A stretch of 64,000 nucleotides of DNA, from contig NC_064822.1 of the NCBI RefSeq assembly GCF_024166365.1, forward strand, positions 142,110,823-142,174,822, read 5' to 3'. How positions within the stretch are numbered: the first letter of the stretch is position 1; every line of letters begins with the position of its first letter. Made by a program: the position numbers and the translations under genes. Below the pieces are notes generated by a model. The model made no database searches and was not told where the DNA came from. It saw only the letters and a program-made list of their open reading frames with translations. Positions 34,216 to 46,264 of the stretch are shown here, in pieces. This DNA is from Elephas maximus indicus. Taxonomy: Eukaryota; Chordata; Mammalia; Proboscidea; Elephantidae.

Positions 34216-36005
34216 TCCCCACCTCCCCTATTTTTTATTTTGATTGATTTATCAACATTTTTGTCAAGGACACAAATGGCTTCTTAAGCAGCTAGTAATT
34301 TGTCAAGGTAATAACCTTGTTATTTATTGTTGTTTTTATTAGAGGTATGGTTTTTACAAAGTTTTCCTAAGCAGATGAGTAAAATTTATAGATATGTTGG
34401 TAGTGGTTGTATCAGATATTTTTTATGGGTGGTTAGAATTCAAGGATTATCTTAATCATTTTTTAGTGTACATATTTGGAAAAAGCTTGTTGGTGCCACC
34501 TAGTGGTTTGAGTGATATATATTTCCAATAGTACTAATTCAGAACATTTTAGATCTCTTTTGCTAATGATAATTCAATTATTAACAGTCATTGATAACTA
34601 GCTTAGTCACTTTATGATATTTTATGTGAAAATTTCTTTTCAGAATACAAAGGAGGTGGCTCATTTTTGGTTTTGCTATAAAGTTTATCTCTGCTAATTA
34701 AAATATTTCTTCTTTATAAAGCAAATTTCTTAATAAATTTTTTGCAGGCCCAAATTTTTTGTTAATTACAACTTAATCTTAAATTATAATAGTGAACTCT
34801 TATTTAGTAGATAGGCTTAGGATCTCTGTAAAATTAATAATCAGGTTAGAGTGGATACTTAAAAATGCCTTCTTTTACTCAATCAGGTATTAACCTGTGT
34901 AAGAAATTTTGTAAGCATATGAAAGACTAATGTCATCAGGGCTTCAATTAGAATTCAGTGCACAATGTGATCATTAGAAGGTTTTTAAATCTTCGATGAA
35001 CATACATTTGAAATGAACATTTATGTCTTTCAATGAAAACTTACACTTAGCAAATATAATCCTTGTTCTCGCATCAAAACAATTATCTGAGCAGACCAAA
35101 CCAATTTCTACAACTATTGGATATTTAAACTGTTAATTACACCTATACTCTCACCATATAACAATTTTCTTTCTCTCATAAGGGGTCATGAAAGTAGTGA
35201 ATCATAAAATAATTTGTTTGCCCAAGGTGTTATTCACTTTAGAAATTGCTAGTCCTCTGGGTTGGCCCACTTATCAAAGCTATTTTCAGAACAGTTATGA
35301 CAATGATGACTAAATACTCAAGTACCTGAAAGATATTTGGTAGACAAGGAAAGGGGAAGTTGTTAACAAGTCTGTAAAGTGAAGGTGAATAAACCTAAGA
35401 ATAGCACTGTACAATAGCAGCCATTGAGAGGAATGGGACCAGTGACAGAAAGAGAAGAAAAAGACATTTCAGGAACAGAGGTGAGGTACAATTGTAGCAA
35501 AAGAGAAAAAGGTCTGAGATAATGTTTGAGAGGGCTGAAAAAGTCTAGCTAACAAGAGAAATTTGGAAAACAAATATAAATGCCCATTTAAAACTTTCAA
35601 TCTATACAAATTATGTTTTCAGTTGTTCCAATATTTTTTACTAGAAGCATATTTTCAGACTGCCAATTCAAAAAAAGACTTATTAAGAAAACATGACAAA
35701 AATACAACTCATCTTCAAGGGCTAGGATCAGAGATGAGGTTATGGGCACTACTCATTAGTCATGCCAGGAATTAAATTCTTCATGTAAATTATACTGACA
35801 AATTGACACCTGTTTTATCCTAAAACAAACAAAACCTAAACAATAGACCACCGTCAGAATTCTCCAGGTAAAATGGTTCAGACTGCATGTTGAAGACAGG
35901 TGGGAACAGAATAGGTTTGAAGGAAAAGTACATGAAGCCATTATTTTGACTTCTTGAAGCTACATAAGGTGGAATGAATACTTGACTCACACAGATATTA
36001 TTCTG
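34216..36005. other. No gene seen; single-copy-like
   Basis: AT-rich interval without recognised repeats, RNA genes or credible ORFs. Short open stretches (for example 35,563-35,775) show no domain and look like chance frames. Confidence 0.4.
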
Positions 36006-36165
36006 ATGCTGGCTTCACTGCTTACGCCCTAAACTCTCGACTTCAATTTCTTCCCTTGTAAACCAGGAAGGAATCATAAAGCCTCTCATGGTTGTTGTGA
36101 GGATTAAATCACATAATGTACATAAGGTGCTTATTAATGCTTGGCACACATAATGGGCGATCGTG
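36006..36165 (+). mobile_element. MIR fragment
   Basis: 'aatttcttcccttgtaaacc', 'tggttgttgtgaggattaaa' and 'gcttggcacacataatgg' in MIR order. Confidence 0.75.
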
Positions 36166-36892
36166 AAATGTTCATTTATTTTTCCTTGGCTTAGATGGGA
36201 CGTTATCTTTTTCCTAAGATAATATTTAGTAGGGCAATCAACAAAGATTTCAAAGTTCTTTCCCATGGTCTTTTGGTTTCACTGGCAGCACAGACTCGCA
36301 TTGGCAAAGACATCATAAGCTGTTTCTCATAAGTTTCACGTAAAATTCTTAATGCCCAAAGAATCTATTATTATGTAATTATAACTTGTAGATTTTGTGC
36401 CTGGGGATACATATTTTAAAATCCTAATGATTACAAGATAGTGAAACTAACTTGTTACATTTTAACTTGAGGTTGTAAACTCGTTAGCTTGGAGCCAACA
36501 TACAACATTTTAAAGAATAAGAGGGTAATAAATATGTGGAATATAAAATGAATATTTCTATATTTCTATTTTTAGGATCAATATCAACTAAATGAGAAAT
36601 GCTGGTGGTTTCTATAGAAATTTTAACACCATGATTTGAGAAAACATCCTTGCTTTTTACTAACATCTGCAAAGATACATAAGTGAATACAGGTGATAAT
36701 TTTTAAGTTACGGATCCATTCAAGACTCACTACCTCTCCCAATGTTATTACTGTCTCCAAACCAGAAATATAAACATGTAACAAATAAAATATCACTACT
36801 AATATGTAGTGTCTATATTTGGGATGCATAGCAACTAATACACATTCTTGCATTAATAAATTATGCTTATAGACACATCCATTGTTAACTCC
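36166..36892. other. No gene seen; single-copy-like
   Basis: AT-rich sequence with no recognised feature. Confidence 0.4.
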
Positions 36893-37090
36893 ATAAGCCC
36901 TGGTGCACAACGGTTAAGTGCCTGGCTGCTAACCAAAAGGTTGGCAGTTTGAACCCACCAGTGACTCCTCTGGAAAAAAGGCCTGGTGATCTGCTCCCAT
37001 AAAGATTACAGGCTAGGAAACCCTATGGGGCAGTTCTACTCTGTCCTAAAGCGTGGCTATGAATCAGAATTCACTCAACAGCACACAATA
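36893..37090 (+). mobile_element. AfroSINE, long form
   Basis: 'taagccctggtgcacaacgg' to 'caacagcacacaataacaat'. It keeps the central segment 'ggcctggtgatctgctccca' and 'taaagattacaggctaggaa' that is missing from the short copies. This indicates an older subfamily. Confidence 0.9.
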
Positions 37091-37480
37091 ACAATGTTGC
37101 TAACTTAGTGGTTTATTGATTAACTTAGCAAAAAAAAAAAAAAAAAAGACTGTCATACTGGTAAAGTGTAAACTGAGCCCTTTAAAAAAAAAAAACTCAT
37201 CTCACTATATTTAAAGTAAAATTATAACAGAAAGTTTTTTAAAATTGAAAACTTTGAGTACTAATTATGTGTAAGAAGTAGTACTTAAGTAGAACTATAT
37301 AGCTTTGCATTTGAAATCTTGCTTAAGATTTCCCTTGCTAGACTTCTGAATTTTTTTTGTGTCCTTATTTTTATCACTAGAATTCAACCAGATTCTTTTA
37401 AAAATGAAAAGTCCATCAAGTATTGTTTTTGCTATTTGCAAATTTCTATTTCTTATTTATTTACGCTTATGATTGTTCAG
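37091..37480. other. No gene seen; poly-A tracts
   Basis: A-runs at about 37,130-37,148 and 37,181-37,195 within single-copy-like sequence. Confidence 0.4.
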
Positions 37481-37640
37481 GAGTCCTGGTAGCGTAGTGA
37501 TTAAGAGCTTGGCTGCTAACCAAAATGTTGACAGTTCGAATCCACTAGCCATTCTTTGGAAACTCTGTGGGGCAGTTCTACTCTGTCCTGTAGGGAGGTT
37601 ATGAGTCAAAATCAACTTGAGGGCAACAGATTTTTGTTGT
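37481..37640 (+). mobile_element. AfroSINE, short form
   Basis: 'ggagtcctggtagcgtagtg', 'ttaagagcttggctgctaac' and tail 'caacttgagggcaacagatt' ending in (GTT)n. The (GTT)n tail resembles RTE termini. Confidence 0.9.
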
Positions 37641-37831
37641 TGTTATCATCGTTCTATTTATTTATTTATTCACTTAGTTTTCGGTATGTATGGGGAGTTT
37701 TGGATTTGCCTGTCTCTCTGATGCATATATTCTAACCAAGGCTGCAGAAGAAACACTTTGCAAGTGTATGTCTTTAACTATTATGGACAGTCATCTGAAC
37801 TTACCCTCGGTGTATTTACAGTCCCCCTCAG

Positions 37832-38002
37832 TGGGGCCCTGGTTGCACAGTGGTTAAGCATTAGGCTGCTAACCAAAAGGTCGGCAGTTTGAAACCACCG
37901 TCCATTCCTTAGAAGTCCTATGGGGCAGTTCTAATCTGTCCTAAACAGTCGCTGAGTCAGAATCAACTCGAAGTCAAGGGGTTTGGTTTGGCTTTTGGTT
38001 TT
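37832..38002 (+). mobile_element. AfroSINE, short form
   Basis: 'ggggccctggttgcacagtg' to 'caaggggtttggtttggctt'. A few bases of the tail core are missing ('cagtcgctgagtcagaatca'). Confidence 0.9.
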
Positions 38003-38056
38003 CTTACACAATACTTTTTTCTTCCTAGCTCAGGGGAACAAGTATGGAAATGAATA

Positions 38057-38278
38057 TTAAAAAAAAAAAACAACCCAAACCAGTTGCCCTTGAGTCCACT
38101 CTGACTCATAGTAACTCTACAGGACAGAGTAAAACTGCCCCATAGGGTTTCCAAGGCTGTAAATCTTTACAGAAGCAGACTGCCATGCCACATCTCTCCT
38201 TTGGTGTGGCTGGTAGATTCAAACTGCTGACATTTAGGTTACCAGCTGAGCACTTAACCACTGCACCACCAGGGCTCT
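38057..38278 (-). mobile_element. AfroSINE, long form, with target duplication
   Basis: Minus-strand copy keeping the central segment ('aaatctttacagaagcagac', 'ctttggtgtggctggtagat'). Flanked by ggaaatgaata (38,046-38,056) and ggaaatgagta (38,279-38,289). Confidence 0.9.
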
Positions 38279-38289
38279 GGAAATGAGTA

Positions 38290-39060
38290 TCCCCGCATCC
38301 AGACCTACAGACAAGAGGACATGTGCAGGTTGAGCCCCACTAGCATGTATATGCAGGCCCTGAAGGTACAAGAATGGATAGGCTTTTTCACATTTGTGAT
38401 TTTTAAGTTGTTAGCACCTGTCTTCCAGGGTTTCCTTTTGCTCTTCCTTTCCTTATTTATGTCTTTGACATTCTAGCCAATTTACCTGACGGTTTAGCTG
38501 TAGTAACTGATTACTCAACAAACTCTTTAGCCACCAACCTCTGACTTGACAAGGAGAGGCTACAAGACGAATTCTAATTATGTGGTGCTTACTAAGTCTT
38601 TGTATTAATATTTATAAATGATAAAATGCTTCATTAAACACAGGTCTTGTGTTAGTATTTCTTTAAATTCAATGATTATCTTTTTTTTTCTTTTACTGAA
38701 AACATTTTGTTTCCTATCATATTACACATATTGTTCTTTTATGCTTAAAATGCCCTCTAGCTAGAATGAGTTCAACTTGCACAACTGTAAAGGGAATAAA
38801 TGACTCATTTCAGGGCCTCAGACAAAAGTAAGATATGCTGTTCATTTATGGTCTGGTGGAAGAAACTGATCTGCTCCTAATTATAACTACTGTGAGAGAA
38901 GCACAAAGCAGTGCTGTGGGAGCCCAAGGAAAACAAGATTTCAGGGAAAGGAGTGCCATTTTGGCTGAGTCTTGAAAGCTGCATAGGGGAAACAAGGTAT
39001 ACTGTGGGCAAAGGCATGGAAAGTCTGGGGCCTGTTCTGACAGCCACAAATATGGTAGTG
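38290..39060. other. No gene seen
   Basis: Single-copy-like. No supported coding frame or RNA gene. Confidence 0.4.
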
Positions 39061-39070
39061 TGGATAGAGC

Positions 39071-39242
39071 ATATTGTATGCCATTGAGTTGATTTCGACT
39101 TATAGTAATCCTGTAGGATAGAGTAGAACTGCTCTATACAGTTTCCTAGGCTATAATCTTTATGGGAGCAGATTGCCAGGGCTTTCCTTTCCAGGTGCTG
39201 TTGGTGGGTTCAAACTGCCAATCATGGCGCTGCCAGGGCTCC
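39071..39242 (-). mobile_element. AfroSINE, long form, with target duplication
   Basis: 'tgagttgatttcgacttata', the central segment 'ataatctttatgggagcaga' and 'gcgctgccagggctcc'. Repeats tggatagagc (39,061-39,070) and tggatggagc (39,243-39,252) flank it. Diverged. Confidence 0.85.
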
Positions 39243-39435
39243 TGGATGGAGCTCAGAGGTTGAAGAAGTAGGCCTGGCACAGTGCCTGATATATACCAGA
39301 AGCTGAGTCAATGATGAAAAATAAGAGGATATATATTATGTCATTCCTTTGCTCCCAGGACTTTACACTGGTCCATGAGGACCTGTGTTACTTGCCCTCG
39401 TACCTCTCTCACCTAATTTCTTACCACTCTTCACC

Positions 39436-39554
39436 CTGGCTGCACGGTGGTTAAGAGTTCAGCTACTAACCAAAAGGTCGGCAGTTCAAAACCACCAGCC
39501 GCTCCTTGGAAACCCTATGGGGTTATGAATCGGAACCGACTCAATGGCAAGGGG
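39436..39554 (+). mobile_element. AfroSINE with internal deletion
   Basis: 'ctggctgcacggtggttaag' to 'aaccgactcaatggcaaggg'. It lacks about 25 bp between 'ccctatggggt' and 'tatgaatcgg'. Flanked by tcttcacc at 39,428-39,435 and 39,555-39,562. Confidence 0.85.
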
Positions 39555-39663
39555 TCTTCACCGGGCTAGTTCTGCTCTAGCCCACTGTCTCTTTCCTTTT
39601 TCCTAAAGCAAGCTAAATTCAGTCCTCCTTCAGGGATTTGCATTTCCCACCACTAGTTCCTTT

Positions 39664-40096
39664 CAGATACAGGCAGTCTCAGGATAAGGAACAAAAAGGA
39701 ATGTCTCTGACTCAAGGACAACTTGTGCTTGCCCTTTAACGTTATGTAAATTTGCCCTCACTTTGAAAGGATCAAACCAATCCCTACTGAAACCAAATTC
39801 TCATCACAATCACCTTCACTTGATGCAATCTGCTATTCAAGATTCCAACTCTTAGCGACTCTACAATACTGAGTAGAACTGCCACATAGGGTTTTCAAGG
39901 AGCGAGCGCCTGGGGGATTCAAACTGCCAAAAGTTTGGTTAGGAGCTGTAGTTCTTAACCACTATACCACCAGGGTTTCCTTTCTTGCACTAAAGTAAGG
40001 CTAAATAACAACAGTGCGCACTTGTTTGGACTTAACTACAAATTCTTAAAGACACACTCAGGAATGGATCTTGTTTGTAACCCAGGGACTGCATGT
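39664..40096 (-). mobile_element. Tigger-like fragment, antisense, split by an AfroSINE
   Basis: Reverse complement of the 33,525-33,860 element: 'ttgtttgtaacccagggact' at the right end, 'taaggctaaataacaac' next to it, and 'gaaaggatcaaaccaatccc' and 'catcacaatcaccttcactt' further left. The AfroSINE at 39,838-39,980 interrupts it. Confidence 0.65.
39838..39980 (-). mobile_element. AfroSINE, short form, truncated tail
   Basis: 'gtagaactgccacatagggt' to 'ttaaccactataccaccagg'. The SINE tail is largely degraded at the left. It sits within the Tigger fragment. Confidence 0.8.
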
Positions 40097-40207
40097 ATTC
40101 ACACAGCTCTTTCTCTCACTTGCCTCAGGTCTCTGGCCACCTCATCTCGAATAGTTATTCCCATTCCCCCCAGTTACTACTTTGATTTTCTTTGTAATAA
40201 TTATCAC

Positions 40208-40363
40208 CGCCTTACAGTAAATTGGAAACCCTGGTGGTGTAGTGCTAACCAAGAAGTCGGCAGTTCAAATCTGCCAGGCGCTCCTTGGAAGCTCTATGGG
40301 GCAGTTCTACTCTGTCCTATAGGGTCGCTATGAGTCGGAATTGACTCGATGGCACTGGGTTTC
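40208..40363 (+). mobile_element. AfroSINE, short form
   Basis: 'ggaaaccctggtggtgtagt' followed directly by 'gctaaccaagaagtcggcag' (a small head deletion), tail 'ttgactcgatggcactgggt'. The tail is well preserved, suggesting a young copy. Confidence 0.9.
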
Positions 40364-40734
40364 TGGATTTTACCTTAAATTATTTATTGGTTAATATTCT
40401 ATCTTCCCCTACTAGGCTTTAAGTTGTCTCTGAATGATAGGGACTTCATCTTTTTACCATTGCATATCTGATGTCTTGCACATAGTAGGTCTCAATAAAT
40501 TTGGGGGGGAAAGAGAGAATGAGAGACCAATTGGTGGAGGGCTTTGAAAACTCTGTCCAATTACTCTGCAGGACATTGTCCCAGTAGTCATAATGTTTAT
40601 CCATCTCTGGGTTTATAAATGGATCCTCCATAAATGTTTATTACCCTTTCCTTCATTAAATAGGAATATATTAAATATTTAATACATATTAATAATTATG
40701 TATGAGGAAGAAGCAAAAGAAATAAGCAGATAAT

Positions 40735-41870
40735 TCTTTAAGTCAACAAATATTTGTTGAGGACTTATTATTGTCAGGTGCTGGGCTAGATGCTGGGAGT
40801 ATAGCAATGAACAAGATAGATTTACCCTCACAAAGCTTATAGTCAAGTAGGGAGAGTTACAGTGAAGTATAACGAGTATTTTTGTGTGTAGCAGAGTAGG
40901 GACTCTTGTTTAGGAGATGAGAGCTTCCTAGAGGAAAGGATTTCAAGCTGAAGCCTGAGAAGTGAGCTAGTCAAACAAAAGGGAGAGTAAAGAGTTTCTG
41001 GGAATGAGGAAACAAAAGAAAGTCCAGGGCAAAAGGCATGGAGAGTAGGAAAAAATCAAAGTTTGGTATGCATGGAGCCTCTAAATTTCTAGTATTCTAA
41101 AAATCCAGGTGGGGAGGTAAGACATAGACATTTAGGACCGGTAAATAAGAGTGCAATGGACGATAGGAAAGAGGCCAGAGGTTTTTTCACTTGGTGAAAC
41201 AGACTGTTAATTCAACAGAAAAGGAGAAAAATGAGTGTGAGATGAAATTACATGCAAGCCCTTAAGGAGATGTGATGTGAGCACGGACTTGGAAAGGTGA
41301 TTGGATGTGGCTAGGTAGCCAGAGAGGGGACAAGTCTTCTAATTAGGAGCACAGGTGTTTTGGGGAGTAGAAACAGTATTTTGGGAAACAGAACGCATTA
41401 CACATAGTAGGTATTCAGTAAATATTTGCTTAGAGTGTTAAAGTAAGAGAGGGGTGAGTGGTAAGATCTAGTGCTCAGTTATAAAAGTTCGCCCTTGAAA
41501 ACAAGCCTGAGGAATTTGAACTTTATCTTGATAACGACTGGGAAATAATGAAAGTAAAATGTCAGGGAATAATGAAATCAGTAACAAATATTTATTGAGC
41601 ACCTGCCAGGCACTACTAAGTGACAATACAGCACTGAATAAAACAAAGTCCCTACCCTCACGGAGGTTACATTATGGATGAAAACATTAGGTGATAAAGG
41701 TATGCAAGGTAAACTAGGTAAGAAGGTTAGCACTCAGGGCTAGGAGAAAGGGATGCACATGAAACATATTTTGAAAGTAGGGAAAAAGGATTTGGGCAGT
41801 GATTGGATATGGTGAATAAAGGCAAGGCAAAAGTTTTGGATGTCTGCTTTTTTTTCTACCTTCTGGTCTG
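40735..41870 (-). mobile_element. L2 LINE fragments, antisense
   Basis: At least two L2 terminus complements in this interval: 'aacaaatatttgttgaggac' (40,745) and 'aaatatttattgagcacctg' (41,587), each followed by 'caatgaacaagatag'- or 'actgaataaaacaaag'-type blocks and 'aggcatggagagtagg'-type sequence. Probably two overlapping old L2 copies; boundaries are approximate. Confidence 0.55.
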
Positions 41871-43060
41871 TTTACCCTCACTATTGAGAATGTGATAGGA
41901 TTACTTAGTCTGCTGTTAAGACTTCTAAGAAATTGAGTATTGACCGAAGCTTGATATTTTTAAGTTATTAAAAATCTTAATTTATTTTATAAGCAACATT
42001 ACAACAATGAAAATTATGAGAGCATGAATTCTCTCAATCTCTATGTTACATCAGTCATGAACTGTGTTAAGAAATCATTTGCAGTAACAGTTGAAATAGA
42101 ATCAGTGCTTTGCACATAGTAGGCATTCAGTATTTGCTAAGTGAATGGACGAGGTTTTATAATTATTTACTTTAGTAAGCTAGAGCAGAATTGATTTTTT
42201 TCTCATAATAATGTTCCTCTTGCTTATTTGAATTTTAATACACTTTCATAATAGGAGAGAAAAATGGGGAGGGATGTTACTGCAGGCTAAAAGGAAATTT
42301 CCCATTAACCTACAGTTTGCCTTATTTTTTTTTATATACCAGAGCCCACTATCTAGGAATTCCATGGGAATGTGAAAATCACCCATTATATGTGTCCCAG
42401 GCCTTAAAAATCAGCCCCAAATCACTCTACAAATCAGCGGTTATCCCTTTCCTATATCCCTTTCTAAACTTGCATACAAATGCATACATATTAATTGTAG
42501 TCATTATTTTATGTAATATAAAGTCTGAGCTTTTAAATAAAATATTCAAGGTTATCTATGGCAGATTCTTTCACTATATGAGGTGATCCAGCAGGTTTAC
42601 AACCTAGCATTTGGCAGTGGGTTGAGGCTAATGGCCTTTGTACATGGTAAAGTTTCATTGTTTCTTTACACTTTCCGAGCACCTCCCACCCCTGCAAGAC
42701 CATTCTTGCTCCACCCAACAGGTGACCCAAAAATGACTCATGTTCTTCACACACACACCTTGCGCCTAACTTACACACTTCCTATCATCTGGGATGCCTC
42801 TCAATTCCATGCAAATCACACCTATTAAAAAATAAAACATTTAATTATAAAGATAAATATCTTCTTAAAGAAAATTTGGAAGATAAAAGGAAAATATCAC
42901 CTATAAAGCTACTCCCTAACACAAAGTATTATATTTTGGTTCATTTGTTCTCGTCATTTTTTAAAGCTAGCTTTTGAATTATAAAATACAGCAGTTTTGT
43001 TTCTACAAGAGTATGCATTGGACTAAGCCTCTTGCAGGTAATAATTATAAATTGGACCAA
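41871..43060. other. No gene seen; minor L2 tail
   Basis: AT-rich sequence. A short L2-type terminus is near 42,108-42,150 ('gcacatagtaggcattcagt'). A poly-A tract is at 43,060-43,072. No gene supported. Confidence 0.4.
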
Positions 43061-44290
43061 AAAAAAAAAAGAGCGTTATCAAACACAGGCACAAACTGGT
43101 GGGGACTCAACCCTTGAAATAAGGGAATCGTACTTTGGGAGATGGAAGCTTAAACAGATTTACGCCTACGGGCATTCCCTAGCAGAGGACAACTAGAACT
43201 CAGGCTGCAGTCTTATTGGCTTGAGGTATCAAAGGGCAGAAGTTGGGACTACCACAACTGTAAATTGAAAGGCAGTTCTGGAAATGAGAAAGCCATAGAG
43301 AATGAGAGTCCCAAAATCTGTACACCAACTTTCTTCAAATTCTTGCCTGACCCCTGAGTTGCATACACGTGATCTCAAAGGAGCCTAGTGGAAAGCAAAA
43401 GATAGAAAACGCTGAGCAGAAATTTCAGTTGTTGCCTGCCTCAGGAGAGGTAGCGTTTGGGGTTTGAATCCTACCAAGCCTGAGGGCCCTGATAGATACC
43501 TCAAGCTGTCAATAAATGTCCGATAGGAGACACACCTTTGTAGTAAAGACTGTTTCCTAGGACTAAGAATTTGCTCTAAAACTAAGGGTAAAATTGAGAT
43601 AGAGCTATCCAAACAAAATTTAAAAAGCAAGCTTACACAATTTCAAGATCATCAACCAGTAATTTAAATGTCTGTTAGAATGAAAACCAATTTTACTGGG
43701 AGGATGATTAATTAATGTATTATCCATAATGTCTAGTATAAAAAAAAAGGAAAAGAAGAATTGGACCCCATCGTTAGGAGAAAAAGTCAATAGGAACAGT
43801 CCCTGAAATGACCCATATGCTGGTATTAGAAACAAGGATTTTAAAGCAGTTATTACAAATATTTTCAAAGACTTAAAGGAAAAGATAGTCATAATAAGTC
43901 ACAGATGGGGGACTCTCAGATGAAAAATTAGAACTATAAAGAACTAAAATGGAATTCTAGAACTAAAAAGTATAATATCCAAAATGAAAAATTATCTGAT
44001 GGGCTTACCACCAGATTAGAGATGGCAAAAGGGTCAGTGAACTTGAAGACAGATTAATAGAAAATATCCAATATGAATATTTAAAGAACGAAGAAAAACG
44101 GACAGAACCTTAGTAAGCTGAGCAAGCAGCCTAACAAGTATGCAATTGGAATCCTAGAGGGAGAGGGGAAAAATAATGTAACAGGGGAAAAGAAATATTT
44201 GAAGGATTATGGATGAAATTTCCCAACTTTGGTGAAAAATATTAACTTACAGTTGAAAGAATCTCATTGAACTTCTCAAAATAAACTATC
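43061..44290 (+). mobile_element. Old L1M/HAL1-type fragment (5' UTR and ORF1 relic)
   Basis: 'aaggattttaaagcagttat', 'gaacttgaagacagattaat' and 'gaaatttcccaactttggtg' are ORF1-region blocks of old L1M/HAL1. The upstream 5'-UTR-like assignment (43,061-43,640) is weaker. No open frame. Confidence 0.55.
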
Positions 44291-45505
44291 TGTATCAAGC
44301 ATTGCTTTCTAGGGGAAACTCAGGGTAAGACACTAAGCACTAGAAATGGCACCAAAACAGAGCCTCAGGATGATTCAGAATTGTTAATCCATCAGAGAGA
44401 CCCTCTTACTGGTGGTAAGTGGGAGTGATGATAACCTCTGGCCTCTAGGAGCATTACAGTGATCAAGACTGACTAGCTAGAAGATAAAGCATTAGCTCAT
44501 GTGATCAGCGTTGTACAGGACAATGTTAATTATGACTGTGGAGTTCAGTGGCTTTTGTTAATGGCTTTAGAAACTTTGAGAAAAGAAGAAAACGACAAAG
44601 GTTGGCCAATTAATTCAGAACACTCTTCAAGAGTTAGAAGCCCTCTATCTATTTAAAGATACCTTTATCATGCATAGTCACAGGGCAATTTGGGCTGAAA
44701 ATCAGGCCCAGGATTTTATTGTAAGACTAGTAGATTGTATTTACAACCTTGACAGGTCTCCTATGTCAGTTAGGGCCCTGATAGGAAAAGAGTGGAATCC
44801 TAAGACCTGGAGTGGGAACATCTAGGTGGACAGGACTGAAAATCATGAATCCCCAGATTCTCGTGAGCATACCAGGTTGACTGAAATAGCTTCCTTCTCT
44901 TTGCTAGAGAATAGCATTCTTTACTTGAGGATCCTGAAAACCTTTACCTGAATCTCATGCTTCTCAAGTGATGCTTATCCTCCTCAATATCTACCTCAAG
45001 CCCCTCATTGCATTTAGAACAATAACTAGGATCAGGACACAAAACCAGCCAAACAGAGCTATATACTCCCTAGTTTAGGAGGAAATAACACATTCCTTCT
45101 TACTACCTACCTTGTATATACCAACAGAAACCAGGGAAACCTGTGGGAGTGGATTTGAAGGGTGTTGGTTATGTGGAAGGGAAGAATTTAAGATTGAAAT
45201 CAGGGAGAACTGATTGACATGGGAGTAATTTCCTGTGATTCAGGATTCAGTGACCAGGAAAGGACTCTTAGAGCTGGTCCTAATGTTGCTAAGATGATTC
45301 CTTGAAACTTGGACTTGATAATGGCCCACTTAATAGTACCAGCCGGAAATGCCAGAACTGCCTTCATACTGTCTTCATGGGGTAAGAAAGCTCAGGGAGG
45401 AGGAAATTTTTATAATATTCCAGAAAACTAGGGCTTCTAACCAGTTTGTTCTGCAATGAACTGATTCGAAGCCCTGCAGAAAACTCACTAGCTATGTTTT
45501 TAGGG
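44291..45505 (+). mobile_element. ERVL-type endogenous retrovirus internal fragment
   Basis: Non-coding relic resembling the gag-side internal region of ERVL/MaLR-related elements: 'ggttggccaattaattcaga', 'tgtcagttagggccctgata', 'gaatccccagattctcgtga' and 'catttagaacaataactagg'. Many stops, no open frame and no adjacent LTR identified. The family assignment is tentative. Confidence 0.5.
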
Positions 45506-45589
45506 AGAGTCCAAAGGACACATCCAAACATATAAAAATTCCATTTGCTCTACATTCTCACTGACACTTAAGTTTTGTAATTTTTTCTT

Positions 45590-45992
45590 TAGTTTTTATT
45601 GTGCTTTAAGTGAAAGTTTACAAATCAAGTCAGACTCTCATACAAAAATTTATAAACACCTTGCTGTATACTCCTAATTGGTCTCCCCCTAACGAGACAG
45701 CTCGCTCCTTCCCGCCTCTATTTCTTTTCCTGTCCGTTCGGCCAGCTTCTGACCCTCTCTACCCTCTTGTCTCCCCTTCAGACAGGAGATGCCAACATAG
45801 TCTCATGTGACTACTTGATTCAAGAAGCTCATTCTTCACCAGTATCATTGTCCATCCCATAGTCTAGTCCAATCCCTGTCTGAAGAGTTAGCTTTAGGAA
45901 TGGTTCCTGTCTTGGGCTAACAAAAGGTCTGGGTACCATGACCTCTGGAATCATTCCAGTCCCAGTCAGACCATTAAGTCTGGCCTTTTTCA
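45590..45992 (-). mobile_element. 5'-truncated L1 3' end inside the L1M
   Basis: 'tttattgtgctttaagtgaa', 'gtttacaaatcaagtcagac' and 'cagaccattaagtctggcct' match the L1#1 3' UTR at about 6,140-6,540 but are more diverged. Short similar flanks ('agttttgtaattttt' and 'agttctgtaatattttt') suggest the target duplication. Confidence 0.85.
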
Positions 45993-46264
45993 GTTCTGTA
46001 ATATTTTTAAAAAGTTTGTCAATCTAGTGGCTGTGAAATATCTCATTGTTGTTTTAATTTGCATTTCATTAATAATGAGGTTGTACATGAGGCTGTATCA
46101 TCATTTGTATGTTTATCAGCCTTTCCAGGTTTCCTCTTCTGTTCATATCTTTCAGCATATTCATAGTTCATATTTTGGAACTAATCCTGTAACTAATAGG
46201 TTATGTACCTTGTAAATATCCTCTCCCATTGCTGTTGAACTGCCAGGTGTCAAACTGGTCAATT

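Larger units (their letters stand above)
39330..40505 (+). mobile_element. L2 LINE 3' end split by several later insertions
   Basis: L2 pieces in order on the plus strand: 'tgaggacctgtgttacttgc' (39,373), 'cagtcctccttcagggattt' (39,621), 'acctcatctcgaatagttat' (40,140), 'aggctttaagttgtctctga' (40,414) and the terminal 'gcacatagtaggtctcaata' (40,478). An AfroSINE, a Tigger fragment (itself holding an AfroSINE) and another AfroSINE separate the pieces. Confidence 0.75.
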
